Notes: generated by a model from the letters alone, not told the origin. A stretch of DNA of 23,153 nt from ZCTH02-B3 sp036563895 (GCA_036563895.1 DATCLN010000090.1:1-23153); one strand, 5' to 3'. Shown: positions 14,759 to 22,475, counted from the first letter of the stretch. Program-made: numbers and translations.

Positions 14759-15682
14759 TCAGGACGCAGCGGCCGCTTTGGCCGGTTTTTTCGCCTTCAT
14801 GCGCTTGCGAAGCTCATACCAGAGCGGACTGGCGACGAAAATCGAGGAATAGGTGCCGGCCACCAGGCCGATGATGATCGCCAGGGAAAACAGGCGGATC
14901 GACGGGCTGCCCAGGGCAAACAGCAGCACCGCCCCGATCAGCACGGTGACCACCGTGTTGATGGAACGGGTCAGCGTCTGCCGGACGCTCGTGTTGACCA
15001 CATTGGCCAGATCGGCATGGGTCTTGATTTTGGCAAAACGCAGATTTTCCCGAATCCGGTCGAAAATGACCACCGTGTCGTTGATGGAATACCCGATGAT
15101 GGTCAGCACGGCGACGATGAACGGCATGTTCACTTCCAGCCGGAACAGGGAAAACGCGCCGACAACGACAATCGCGTCATGGAGCAGCGCGATGATGGCC
15201 GCCAGGCCGAAGCGCCACTCGAAGCGGATCGCCACGTAGATCAGAATCCCGACGCTGGCGAAAAGCACGCCCCACAGCGCTTTCTCCTGCTGCTCCCGGG
15301 CGATGTCGACGCCGACGACGTACATTTCGAACGACGCGCCCGCGTCCAGCTCGGACCGGAACGCCTCGCGGAAAGACGTCTGCTGTTCCCCGCTGAGCAC
15401 GTCCTTGAAGCGGATGGACAGCCGTTCCGTGCCGGGAGTGAGCACATACTCGCCCCATTGCGACTGACCCGCATCCAAAAACCGTTCCACCGCTTCCTTG
15501 TCCACCGGCTGGCTCAAAGCCACGTCCACCGTGGTCCCGGAGCGGAAGTCGATGCCATAGTTGAGGCCGAAAATCGCCACGGAAAGGAGGCTCACCACGA
15601 CAAGGGCGAGGGAAATTCCGTAGCTGTATTTTTTCAGGCCGATGTAGTCGAGCTTCCACGGATTAAAGCGCACCCACTTCAC
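14759..15682 (-). CDS. secF: Protein translocase subunit SecF
   Basis: SecF works with SecD on the outer side of the SecYEG channel, using the proton-motive force to pull out secreted proteins. The 307-aa protein has the N-terminal transmembrane segment and the LNYGIDFRSGT motif (40-50). A small periplasmic domain is followed by five more membrane segments with the RND-type motifs GYSINDTVVIFDRIREN and LTRSINTV. It ends in a basic, Ala-rich tail (KRMKAKKPAKAAAAS). The GTG at 15682 overlaps the secD stop by about 20 nt. AAGGAG lies very close to it, so the in-frame GTG three codons on may be the true start. secD and secF are separate here, while B. subtilis has them fused. Confidence 0.95.
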   Translation of the reverse strand: MKWVRFNPWKLDYIGLKKYSYGISLALVVVSLLSVAIFGLNYGIDFRSGTTVDVALSQPVDKEAVERFLDAGQSQWGEYVLTPGTERLSIRFKDVLSGEQQTSFREAFRSELDAGASFEMYVVGVDIAREQQEKALWGVLFASVGILIYVAIRFEWRFGLAAIIALLHDAIVVVGAFSLFRLEVNMPFIVAVLTIIGYSINDTVVIFDRIRENLRFAKIKTHADLANVVNTSVRQTLTRSINTVVTVLIGAVLLFALGSPSIRLFSLAIIIGLVAGTYSSIFVASPLWYELRKRMKAKKPAKAAAAS

Positions 15683-16940
15683 GCTCCTTCACGCCAAAGT
15701 GCGCGACCTTGGCGAACCGTCCGCTTCGCACGAGCAGCGGCACCAGGAAGCGGGGAAGCGCCACGTTGGTCAGCATGTTGACGGCGAGGCTGGCGATCAG
15801 GACGATCGCGAAGCTGCGCACGGGACCGCCCGCGCCGATGACGTAAAGCACGGCGGCGGCGATGACCGTGGTCAGGTGCGCGTCGACGATGGTCCGGAAG
15901 CTGTGGCGGGAACCCTGTTTGACCGCGGACGCCACGCTTTTGCCCAGCCTGATTTCGTCCTTGATCCGTTCGGCCGAGATGATGTTGGAGTCCACGGCCA
16001 TGCCGATCCCCAGGATGAACGCGGCGATGCCCGGCAGCGTCAGGGTGACGCCCATCAGATAGAAGATGGCCAGCAGCAGCCACGTGAACACGATCAGGCA
16101 GAAGGCGGCCACCACACCCGGCAACCGGTAGAAAACGATCATAAAGATCAGGATGAGCACCGAGGCGATGCCGCCCGCGAGCAGCGTCTGCTGCAGCGAC
16201 AGCTGTCCGAGCGTGGGGCCGACGCTTTGCGCGTATTTCTCCGTCAGCTTGAGCGGCAGGGCGCCCAGGTTGATGATTTCCGCCAGGTTACGGGCTTCCT
16301 CGATGGTGTCCAAGCCGGTGATCATCGCCTTGCCGTCGGTGAACCGGTCCTGGACTTCCGGAGCGGAGATGAGCTCGTCATCCAGATAGATCGCCAGGGG
16401 CTTTCCGATCAGCCGTCCGGTGATCTCCGCGAATTTTTCCTTGTTTTTCACCTCAATGGTGACAACAGGCCGGCTCAGGTTGTCGAACTCCACCTTGGCC
16501 TGGCCTTCGACAAAATCGGACCCGTACAGTTCGATCTTGCAAAATCCTTCTTCGGGTTTGCACCCGTCGGCGCTGCGGAACTGCAGCTCCGCGGGACGCC
16601 CGATGATCGAGCGAACCCTTTCCTCGTCGACCACGCCGGCGATTTTGACGCGGATGCGGTTGTTGCCTTCCGTCGTCACTTCCGGCTCTGCCACGCCGGT
16701 CTTGTTGGCCCGCTTTTCCATGCTGATCGCGGCCTGTTTCAGCAAATCCCGCGTCACGACGCCGCCCGGTTCCAGCGGCTCCGCTTCGTACAGGATTTCA
16801 AAGCCGCCTTTCAGATCCAGGCCCAGCTTCGTTCCCTGGATGATGCCCGGTATCGTGACCGCGATGACGGCCAACGAGGCGACGACGACCAGCGCAAACG
16901 CGAGCAGGCGCTTCATGGAAAACCGCCGACCCCTTTCCAT
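15663..16940 (-). CDS. secD: Protein translocase subunit SecD
   Basis: This is the SecD partner of SecF in the Sec accessory complex. It is about 425 aa, with an N-terminal membrane segment, the signature LGLDLKGGFEILYE, a periplasmic P1-type domain containing VTTEGNNRIRVKIAG, and a C-terminal RND half with ILGIGMAVDSNIISAERIKDE, whose Asp is the conserved proton-path residue. The start is ambiguous. ATG 16940 has AGGAG 8 nt upstream, but the predicted transcription start lies between that site and the codon. ATG 16916 (MKRLLAFALV) matches the usual SecD N-terminus. The coding region overlaps secF. Confidence 0.95.
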   Translation of the reverse strand: MERGRRFSMKRLLAFALVVVASLAVIAVTIPGIIQGTKLGLDLKGGFEILYEAEPLEPGGVVTRDLLKQAAISMEKRANKTGVAEPEVTTEGNNRIRVKIAGVVDEERVRSIIGRPAELQFRSADGCKPEEGFCKIELYGSDFVEGQAKVEFDNLSRPVVTIEVKNKEKFAEITGRLIGKPLAIYLDDELISAPEVQDRFTDGKAMITGLDTIEEARNLAEIINLGALPLKLTEKYAQSVGPTLGQLSLQQTLLAGGIASVLILIFMIVFYRLPGVVAAFCLIVFTWLLLAIFYLMGVTLTLPGIAAFILGIGMAVDSNIISAERIKDEIRLGKSVASAVKQGSRHSFRTIVDAHLTTVIAAAVLYVIGAGGPVRSFAIVLIASLAVNMLTNVALPRFLVPLLVRSGRFAKVAHFGVKEREVGAL

Positions 16941-16953
16941 TTCCAATGCTCCT

Positions 16954-16983
16954 ATTATAACGATCCGCGAAAAAGGAAGTCAA
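16954..16983 (-). promoter_or_regulatory. Sigma-A promoter of secD-secF
   Basis: TTGACT (16978-16983) and TATAAT (16954-16959) are 18 bp apart on the minus strand. The -10 ends one base before the AGGAG sequence (16949-16953), so a normal start point near 16947 would leave only about 7 nt before the ATG at 16940. Confidence 0.75.
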
Positions 16984-17026
16984 TTTTGCGGGACCTGGCG
17001 CGAAATCCGGCGAAGGCCGCCGCAAC

Positions 17027-17053
17027 AAGGAAAACCGCCCCGGCATGGGGCGG
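17027..17053 (-). terminator. Intrinsic terminator of the ComN-type regulator gene
   Basis: On the minus strand CCGCCCC-ATGCC-GGGGCGG is followed by TTTTCCTT, a 7-bp perfect stem with a short U-tract. It isolates the regulator gene from secD. Confidence 0.8.
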
Positions 17054-17062
17054 CGGCGTTCC

Positions 17063-17079
17063 CCGGGCGGGACGCCCGG
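17063..17079. other. Second hairpin immediately after the ComN-type gene
   Basis: CCGGGCG-GGA-CGCCCGG is a perfect 7-bp stem with a 3-nt loop, starting 2 nt past the stop codon of the upstream gene. It has no T-run and lies just ahead of the real terminator, so it may protect the 3' end or help pause RNA polymerase. Confidence 0.5.
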
Positions 17080-17081
17080 CG

Positions 17082-17552
17082 TCACAGGCCTTCGCCGCGA
17101 TACATGCTCAGGGTGATGTAATTCATGAAGCGGCCGGGCTTGAGGGACAGGATGTCGTTGACCACCTGGTACAAGGGCGGCATGCCGGATTTGCGGTACC
17201 CTTCGCTGACGCAGGCCCACACGTCTTCGCCGCGCACCTCTTTGTATCCCAGCATGCGCAGCTCTTCCGCCTTGCTTTCGCACAGCTCCTCGATCATCCG
17301 GTTGAGCTCCGCGTCGGACAGCGCCGCCCCGCCGGCCGGCGCTGCCGGGCCGGCGGCTTCGCTTTCGCTTTCGGCGGCTTCTTCCGCCGTCTGTGCGACA
17401 GGTACCTGCCCGGCAGTCTCCGAATCGCCGTCCGGCGTCCGCCCGGCAGTCACCGGGACGTCAACCGTTGTCTGTCCGGCGGTTTCCGGCATTTTTCCCG
17501 CCGACGCGCTTTCCGGAGCGGTTGCAGGCGCCTTGTCGGCTGTTTCATCCAT
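17082..17552 (-). CDS. ComN-type post-transcriptional regulator
   Basis: The C-terminal 80 residues (LSDAELNRMIEELCESKAEE, then GYKEVRGEDVWACV, GMPPLYQVVNDILSLKPGRFMNY) match the Post_transc_reg family. Its B. subtilis member ComN (YrzD) controls comE mRNA at the septum and pole. Here a 75-residue Ala/Thr/Pro/Glu-rich stretch precedes the domain, with the motif TAG(Q/R) repeated at about residues 24, 35 and 46; the family is usually only about 90-100 aa. The frame stays open to 17957, antisense to spoVB, but ATG 17552 has GGGAGGGG 8-9 nt upstream and is chosen. Its position next to spoVB and secDF is conserved. Confidence 0.85.
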   Translation of the reverse strand: MDETADKAPATAPESASAGKMPETAGQTTVDVPVTAGRTPDGDSETAGQVPVAQTAEEAAESESEAAGPAAPAGGAALSDAELNRMIEELCESKAEELRMLGYKEVRGEDVWACVSEGYRKSGMPPLYQVVNDILSLKPGRFMNYITLSMYRGEGL

Positions 17553-17578
17553 TGCTGAGCACCCCTCCCGCCTCAACC

Positions 17579-17602
17579 AATTCGCCGCGGCCGCGGCGAA
17601 TT
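17579..17602. promoter_or_regulatory. 24-bp perfect palindrome in the comN-type/spoVB gap
   Basis: AATTCGCCGCGG is followed directly by its exact reverse complement CCGCGGCGAATT. It lies in the 139-bp divergent region, 27 bp before the regulator gene start and about 90 bp before spoVB. No T-run follows on either strand, so a protein-binding site is more likely than a terminator. Confidence 0.55.
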
Positions 17603-17691
17603 CCTTCTCGTCCCCGCGCCCGGCGGCGGACATGGCATGAACGGGGACAACCCGCGCATAGACATGACTGAACGGGAAGGGAGGGGGGCCG

Positions 17692-19266
17692 TTGTCGCTC
17701 CGCAGGCAAACCTTTCTCCAGGGCGCCGTCATCCTGCTGGCCGCCGGCGTCGTCAACCGGCTTCTCGGCTTCGTGCCGCGCATCGCCCTGCCGCGCATGA
17801 TCGGAGCGGAAGGGGTCGGCCTGATCCAGCTGGTGTATCCGTTCCTCATCGTGGCGCTGACGGTCATCGCCGGCGGACTGCCCCTCGCCGTGGCCAAGCT
17901 GGTGGCCGAAGCGGAAGCGCGCGGCGATGAGGCGAGGGTGAGGCGCGTCCTCGTCACGGCCCTCGCCTTGGCGGGAGGATTCAGCCTGGCCGCGGCGGGC
18001 GTCTGCTACGCGCTGTCCGAATGGGTGGCGGAACGCGTCATGACCGACGCCCGCGTGCGGAGCCCGTTCCTGGCCATGCTGCCGGCGCTGCCGGTGGTGG
18101 CCGTCTCGTCGGTGTGGCGGGGCTACTTTCAGGGCCGGCACAACATGATTCCGTCGGCGGTGTCGCAGACGGTGGAAACGCTGGTGCGGATCGCCCTGAC
18201 CCTGTTTTTCGCCTGGCTCTTTTTGCCCGGAGGTCTGGAACAGGCGGCGGCGGGAGCGGTCCTGGGCATGGTGGCGGGGGAAATCGCCGGGCTTCTTTCC
18301 CTGTGGTTCTGGTTTCGCGGGGAGCGGGAACGGATCGCCGCGGCGAAACGCCCCGCGGGCGCGGCGTCGGCATTCCCCTCCGGCTCCATGCCTTCCGTGA
18401 CCCGCCGTCTCATCGCCATCGCCGCGCCGGTGACCGGCAGCCGGATGATCGGCTCTTTGTCCTATCTGCTGGAATCGATCCTGACGGCGCGCAGCCTGGC
18501 CGCCGCCGGAGTGGCCACTGCCCTGGCGACCGCCCAATACGGCGCGCTCCAGGGGATGATCGTCCCCCTGCTCGCCCTTCCGGGCGCCCTCACCTATTCC
18601 CTCGCCGTTTCGCTCGTGCCTTCCCTCGCCGAATCGGCGGTGCGGGACGACGCCGCGACCATCCGCAAACGGCTGCACCAATCGCTGCGGCTGGCCGTGG
18701 CGGCGGGCGCCCCCTTCGCCATGCTGATGGGCGTCCTGGCCGAACCGATCTGCTCCCTGCTGTACGGGCAAAGCGACATCGCCGGGCTTCTTCGCCTGCT
18801 GGCGCCGTTTTCCATCTTCCTCTACATGCAGCCGCCCCTGCAGGCCGCGTTGCAGGCGCTGGACCGTCCCGGTGTCGCCCTCATGAATTCGCTGTTTGGC
18901 GCCGCCGTCAAGCTGGCGCTGATCGTCCAGCTGGCGTCGGACATCCGCTTCGGCATCCGGGGAGCCGCCATCGCCATTGGCGTCAACATGGTCCTCGTCA
19001 CCCTTCTCCACTGGGTGAGCGTGGCGAGACTGACGGGGCTGCGCCTGCGTCCCGCAGACTTCGTCAAAATCGGGGCCGGAGCCGTTCTGGCCGGAGCCGC
19101 CGCCCTTTGGATCTGGAACCTCGGGGCGCTGCCCGCCGATGCGCTGAACCTGATGGCGGCGGCGGCCGCCGCCGGCTCGCTGTACATCCTGGCGCTCGTC
19201 CCCCTCGGCGTGGTCGACCGCCATGACGCCGCGCGGCTGCCGTTCATCGGCCGCCTGTTCCGATGA
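17692..19266 (+). CDS. spoVB: Stage V sporulation protein B (MOP-family flippase)
   Basis: SpoVB is a polytopic membrane protein of the MurJ/MATE/polysaccharide-flippase superfamily required for spore cortex synthesis. The 524-aa product has about 14 hydrophobic segments. It shows the family opening FLQGAVILLAAGVVNRLLGF and PRMIGAEGVGLIQLVYPF, the WRGYFQGRHNMIPSAVSQT block and the central LPGALTYSLAVSLVPSLAES. The TTG at 17692 has GGGAGGGG 5-7 nt upstream. It is divergent from the ComN-type gene and converges on the DUF421 gene with only 15 bp between the stops. A weak sigma-E-like pair (GCATGAA, 15 bp, CATAGACA at 17635-17664) precedes it. Confidence 0.93.
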   Translation: MSLRRQTFLQGAVILLAAGVVNRLLGFVPRIALPRMIGAEGVGLIQLVYPFLIVALTVIAGGLPLAVAKLVAEAEARGDEARVRRVLVTALALAGGFSLAAAGVCYALSEWVAERVMTDARVRSPFLAMLPALPVVAVSSVWRGYFQGRHNMIPSAVSQTVETLVRIALTLFFAWLFLPGGLEQAAAGAVLGMVAGEIAGLLSLWFWFRGERERIAAAKRPAGAASAFPSGSMPSVTRRLIAIAAPVTGSRMIGSLSYLLESILTARSLAAAGVATALATAQYGALQGMIVPLLALPGALTYSLAVSLVPSLAESAVRDDAATIRKRLHQSLRLAVAAGAPFAMLMGVLAEPICSLLYGQSDIAGLLRLLAPFSIFLYMQPPLQAALQALDRPGVALMNSLFGAAVKLALIVQLASDIRFGIRGAAIAIGVNMVLVTLLHWVSVARLTGLRLRPADFVKIGAGAVLAGAAALWIWNLGALPADALNLMAAAAAAGSLYILALVPLGVVDRHDAARLPFIGRLFR

Positions 19267-19281
19267 ATAAATCCGGTCCCT

Positions 19282-20238
19282 CTAGTCCTTTTTGTCGACA
19301 TACAGCTTGCCGCGATGGTCCACGCTGCAGTAAAACACGTCCCTGAACCGGCTTACGCCGTGGCGTTTCAGTTCCCTTTTCAGCCAGAAACGGGTCTTGC
19401 CGATGCGCTGCAGGTTGTCGTCCTGCACTTCGCCGTCCATGATGAGGGGGACCGGCAGCAGCTCGTAGCGGAATTTCGGCCTGGCGACGGCGTCCTCTTT
19501 CCGCCCCGCGTCATCCGCCGGGCGCCGGGCGACGTCCCGCTGGCCGGGCGCAGCCGCTCCGGCATCCGCCGGGCGAACCGTCGAAGCTGAACCGGCTGAA
19601 AAGACTGTACCGGAGGAAGATGCCGAACCGGCTGCAGCAACGGAACGGGACGAAGACGCCGGACCGTTCAAAGAAACCGGACCTGTCGAAGAAGCTGAAG
19701 ATGCGGGATCGGCCGGACCGGCAGCAGGCGCCGAAGAATCCGGTGAAACGGGCTGCCGCCCGCCCGCTTCGCCTCCTCCGCCCGAAGGCCGGGCATCCTT
19801 CGGGATGACGGACAACCGGCCGGACGGCTCCAGCACCGCCAGCTGCACATCGTCCACCGAGACGATCTGGTTTTCGCGCAGCTGGATGGCCAGATCGTCC
19901 AGGGTGTAGCGCTGCTTTTGCATTTCCCGCCAGTTCAGCTTCCCGTCGCTGATGAGGACGCTGGGCCTGCCGTCGAACAGCAGGCGGAGACGCCGGTTTT
20001 TGAGGGACAGATACGCCAGCCCCATCTGCGTCAGCACCAGCAGCGCGACGGGAGCGACGGAATGGAGCAGCGGCCGGTCGGGTTCGATGGCGAACACCGC
20101 TATTTCCGCGATCATGATGGAAATGACGAGATCGAACACGGACAGCCTGCCGATTTCCCTCTTGCCCATCAGCCGGAGCATGACCAGCACGAAAAAATAC
20201 ATGAGCAGCGTGCGAAAAAGCAGGATCGCCAGTTCCAT
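19282..20238 (-). CDS. DUF421 membrane protein with a large disordered insertion (YrbG-like)
   Basis: The 318-aa protein has three N-terminal membrane segments (about 2-22, 38-52, 61-80). The DUF421 motif MGKREIGRLSVFDLVISIMI is at 25-44. The cytoplasmic beta domain begins GRPSVLISDGKLNWREMQK and ends LPVPLIMDGEVQDDNLQ, then LYVDKKD. Between its strands, at about residues 149-255, lies an insertion rich in Ser, Ala, Gly and Pro. Without it the length (about 210-220 aa) would be normal for the family. The ATG at 20238 has GGAGGG 6 nt upstream. The family function is unknown, though some members have been linked to spores. The neighbour position matches yrbG. Confidence 0.88.
   Translation of the reverse strand: MELAILLFRTLLMYFFVLVMLRLMGKREIGRLSVFDLVISIMIAEIAVFAIEPDRPLLHSVAPVALLVLTQMGLAYLSLKNRRLRLLFDGRPSVLISDGKLNWREMQKQRYTLDDLAIQLRENQIVSVDDVQLAVLEPSGRLSVIPKDARPSGGGGEAGGRQPVSPDSSAPAAGPADPASSASSTGPVSLNGPASSSRSVAAAGSASSSGTVFSAGSASTVRPADAGAAAPGQRDVARRPADDAGRKEDAVARPKFRYELLPVPLIMDGEVQDDNLQRIGKTRFWLKRELKRHGVSRFRDVFYCSVDHRGKLYVDKKD
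19474..19794. repeat. Degenerate GC-rich repeat encoding the DUF421 insertion
   Basis: The plus strand repeats segments such as ACCGGCTG (19591 and 19627), GAAGATGCC / GAAGACGCC / GAAGATGCG, and CCGGACC at irregular intervals of about 36-45 bp. The coding strand gives imperfect Ser/Ala/Gly runs (GSASSSG, AGSAST, GPASSS). The repeat is old or diverged, and its period is not resolved by eye. Confidence 0.5.
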
Positions 20239-20448
20239 GGCACGCCCTCCGGTTTTCACCGCTGTCTGGTTTCATTAGTTTTCGCCGCTGCCCGGCCGGC
20301 CCATTCGGCATCGGCGGACGGCAAAATCCTCCGCCGGTTCCTGCCGGAACCGGGGACCGCCGGCGCGGCGCTTTCGTACTACCCGCGGAGCTGACGCCAT
20401 AGAATGGTACAAACCTTTCATCACCGGACAGGAAGGGAGGTTGCCCGG
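20239..20448. other. Divergent intergenic region between DUF421 and TIGR04086 genes
   Basis: These 210 bp hold the promoters of two divergent genes. TAGAAT (20399-20404) is the best plus-strand -10, without a good -35. A perfect 8-bp stem with a 4-nt loop, CCGGTTCC-TGCC-GGAACCGG, lies at 20334-20353 in the middle; it has no adjacent T-run and could be an operator or RNA hairpin. I see no gene in this stretch. Confidence 0.5.
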
Positions 20449-20835
20449 ATGGACGCCGCCAAAACGACCCGCCTGCCGTCGGCCGTGCCGGTGCTGTCCG
20501 GCCTGCTTTGGGCCGCCATATGGCTCGGCGCCGGGACGCTGCTGCTCTCGCTGCTGCTGGCCGGTTCCGCCCTGGAGGAAACGAAGCTCACCCCGTGGAC
20601 CTTCGGCGTGCACGCCGTCGCCGCGTTCTGTGGAGGCTTCGTGGCGGCCAGGCGCGCCGGACGCAAAGGATGGTACTTCGGCGCCCTTACTGGCGTGCTG
20701 TACCTGCTCGGCGTGCTGGTCATCAGTTTTCTGGCCGTGGACGCGGAGTGGTCGCCGAGGGTTGCCGCAGCGGCCCTGGCCACAGGCGCCGCGGGAGCCG
20801 TCGGGGGCATGCTGGGAGTCAATCTGCGCAGGTGA
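20449..20835 (+). CDS. TIGR04086 family membrane protein (YrzE-like)
   Basis: The 128-aa protein has four hydrophobic segments at about residues 14-38, 50-65, 75-95 and 104-124. GFVAARRAGRKGWYFGALTGVLYLLG is the loop and third helix typical of this spore-former family. The ATG at 20449 has GGGAGG about 8 nt upstream; the in-frame ATG at 20404 would add 15 residues with no site and overlaps the likely promoter. It is on the opposite strand to yajC and converges on it through a shared terminator. The family function is unknown. Confidence 0.85.
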   Translation: MDAAKTTRLPSAVPVLSGLLWAAIWLGAGTLLLSLLLAGSALEETKLTPWTFGVHAVAAFCGGFVAARRAGRKGWYFGALTGVLYLLGVLVISFLAVDAEWSPRVAAAALATGAAGAVGGMLGVNLRR

Positions 20836-20845
20836 AGAAACGCAA

Positions 20846-20882
20846 AAAGCTGCCGAAATCGCTTTCCGTGTTCGGCAGCTTT
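20846..20882. terminator. Bidirectional terminator between TIGR04086 gene and yajC
   Basis: AAAGCTGCCGAA and TTCGGCAGCTTT form a perfect 12-bp stem around a 13-nt loop. On the minus strand TTTTTGCG follows, giving a good end for queA-tgt-yajC. On the plus strand TTTCGCG follows, serving the TIGR04086 gene less strongly. Confidence 0.88.
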
Positions 20883-20910
20883 CGCGTTCGAAGGGTTGTT
20901 TCCCGGCTTT

Positions 20911-21237
20911 TCAGCCTTCCTGTGCCCCTTCCTTCTTTTCCTCCGCCTTTTTCTCGGCGCGGGCGATCACGCTGCCCACGGCGGACCGGTCAAAGGTCAG
21001 CTTCACTTCGCCCGCCTTCAGCACGATCTTGTCGTCAATGATCGAATCGATCACGCCGTGCAGGCCGCCGATCGTCACCACCTGGTCGCCCTTCTGCAGG
21101 GAGCGGAGCATGTTGTTGCGCTCCCTTTGCCTTTTCTGTTGCGGGCGGATCATCAGAAAGTACAGGATCGCGAACATCGCGATAAAAGTCAGGAGCATTG
21201 TCCAAAAGCTGCCCGCGCTTGCCGCTTGTCCATCCAT
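20911..21237 (-). CDS. yajC: Preprotein translocase subunit YajC
   Basis: YajC is a single-span inner-membrane protein that associates with SecDF. The 108-aa product has a membrane segment at about 11-30 and then the signature MIRPQQKRQRERNNMLRSLQ, running into KGDQVVTIGGLHG. A charged, Lys/Glu-rich tail ends it. The ATG at 21237 follows GGGAGGGGAAAGG; the open frame extends to 21303 but overlaps tgt and is not family-like. It is the last gene of the queA-tgt-yajC unit, some 4 kb from secDF in this window. Confidence 0.95.
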   Translation of the reverse strand: MDGQAASAGSFWTMLLTFIAMFAILYFLMIRPQQKRQRERNNMLRSLQKGDQVVTIGGLHGVIDSIIDDKIVLKAGEVKLTFDRSAVGSVIARAEKKAEEKKEGAQEG

Positions 21238-21262
21238 CGATGCCTTTCCCCTCCCTTCCGTA

Positions 21263-22396
21263 TCAGAACCCGCTCTTGTGCCGGGCCATTCCGTAGCTTT
21301 CAAAAAACTCGTCCCGAAAGTCCGCCAGCCGGTCTTCCCGGATCGCCTGCCGGATCCGCGCCATGAGCGAACTGAGGAAATGCAGGTTGTGGATCGTCGT
21401 CAGGCGCAGGCCGAAAATTTCGTCGGCCTTGATCAGATGGCGGATGTAGGCGCGGGAATAATGGGTGCAGGTGTAGCAGTCGCAGGCCGGATCGAGGGGA
21501 CCGAAATCCCGCTCGTACGCGGCGTTGCGCACCACCAGCCGGCCCCGGCTCGTCATGACCGTCCCGTTGCGCGCGATGCGCGTGGGCAGCACGCAGTCGA
21601 ACATGTCGATGCCCCGGATGCTCCCCTCGATCAGGGCGTCCGGGGAACCCACACCCATCAGGTAGCGCGGCTTCCCTTCGGGCAGCAGCGGCACCGTCGT
21701 TTCCAGCAGTTCGTACATCAGCGGCTTCGGTTCGCCCACGCTCAAGCCACCAATAGCATACCCCGGAAAATCAAGGGAAGTCAAATCCTTCGCGCTCTGC
21801 CGCCGCAAATCGGGGTACATGCCCCCCTGCACGATGCCGAACAGGGCCTGGTCGTGCGGTCTCCGGTGCGCTTTCAGGCACCGCTCCGCCCAGCGGCTCG
21901 TGCGCGCTGTCGATTCCCGGACGTAATCGTAGTCAGCGGGGTAGGGCGCGCATTCGTCGAAACACATGATGATGTCGGCGCCCAGCGCGTTTTGCACTTC
22001 CGTTGCTTTTTCCGGCGACAGAAACAGCGGGCTTCCGTCCAGATGAGACCTGAATTCCACGCCTTCTTCGCGAATCTTGCGGCGGTCGGCCAGGCTGAAC
22101 ACCTGAAAGCCGCCGCTGTCGGTCAGGATCGCCCGGTCCCAGTTCATGAACCGGTGCAGGCCGCCGGCTTCCCGGATCAGCTCGTGGCCCGGCCGGATGA
22201 ACAGGTGGTAGGTGTTGCTCAGGATGATTTGCGCGCCCAGCGCCTTGAGCTCTTCCGGGCTCACCGCCTTGACCGTCGCCTGCGTGCCCACCGGCATGAA
22301 CGCCGGCGTGTCGATGACGCCGTGGGGCGTGTGCAGCCGGCCGAGACGGGCTCCCGTCTGCCGGCATGTCTTGATCAGTTCGTATCTTACAGCCAT
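21263..22396 (-). CDS. tgt: Queuine/preQ1 tRNA-ribosyltransferase
   Basis: Tgt exchanges guanine-34 in GUN anticodons (Asp, Asn, His, Tyr tRNAs) for preQ1 in bacteria. The 377-aa protein has LTDSGGFQVFSL (Asp93, base recognition/general acid), IVQGGMYPDLR, the nucleophile Asp264 in GIDMFDCVLPTR, and the zinc site C305-x-C307-x2-C310 with His336 (TIHN). The ATG at 22396 matches the family N-terminus MAVRYELIKTCR. AAGGAG is about 16 nt away, so its ribosome site is weak. It is followed 25 nt later by yajC and preceded by queA. Confidence 0.97.
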   Translation of the reverse strand: MAVRYELIKTCRQTGARLGRLHTPHGVIDTPAFMPVGTQATVKAVSPEELKALGAQIILSNTYHLFIRPGHELIREAGGLHRFMNWDRAILTDSGGFQVFSLADRRKIREEGVEFRSHLDGSPLFLSPEKATEVQNALGADIIMCFDECAPYPADYDYVRESTARTSRWAERCLKAHRRPHDQALFGIVQGGMYPDLRRQSAKDLTSLDFPGYAIGGLSVGEPKPLMYELLETTVPLLPEGKPRYLMGVGSPDALIEGSIRGIDMFDCVLPTRIARNGTVMTSRGRLVVRNAAYERDFGPLDPACDCYTCTHYSRAYIRHLIKADEIFGLRLTTIHNLHFLSSLMARIRQAIREDRLADFRDEFFESYGMARHKSGF

Positions 22397-22475
22397 CGGT
22401 GGTTTGCAGCTTCTCCTTCCCCGCAGATCCGGGCGGCACAGGCCCGTTGCTGCGGCATTGACCGGTATCGTTCTG

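Noticed and set aside
17553..17957. Upstream extension of the ComN-type gene into spoVB antisense
   Set aside because: The extension has no homology, and a good ribosome site precedes ATG 17552; the extra length is only an open frame.
17545..19224. 559-codon minus-strand open frame opposite spoVB
   Set aside because: spoVB on the plus strand is clearly real with 14 hydrophobic segments; the antisense product is a Gly/Arg/His/Gln-rich shadow.
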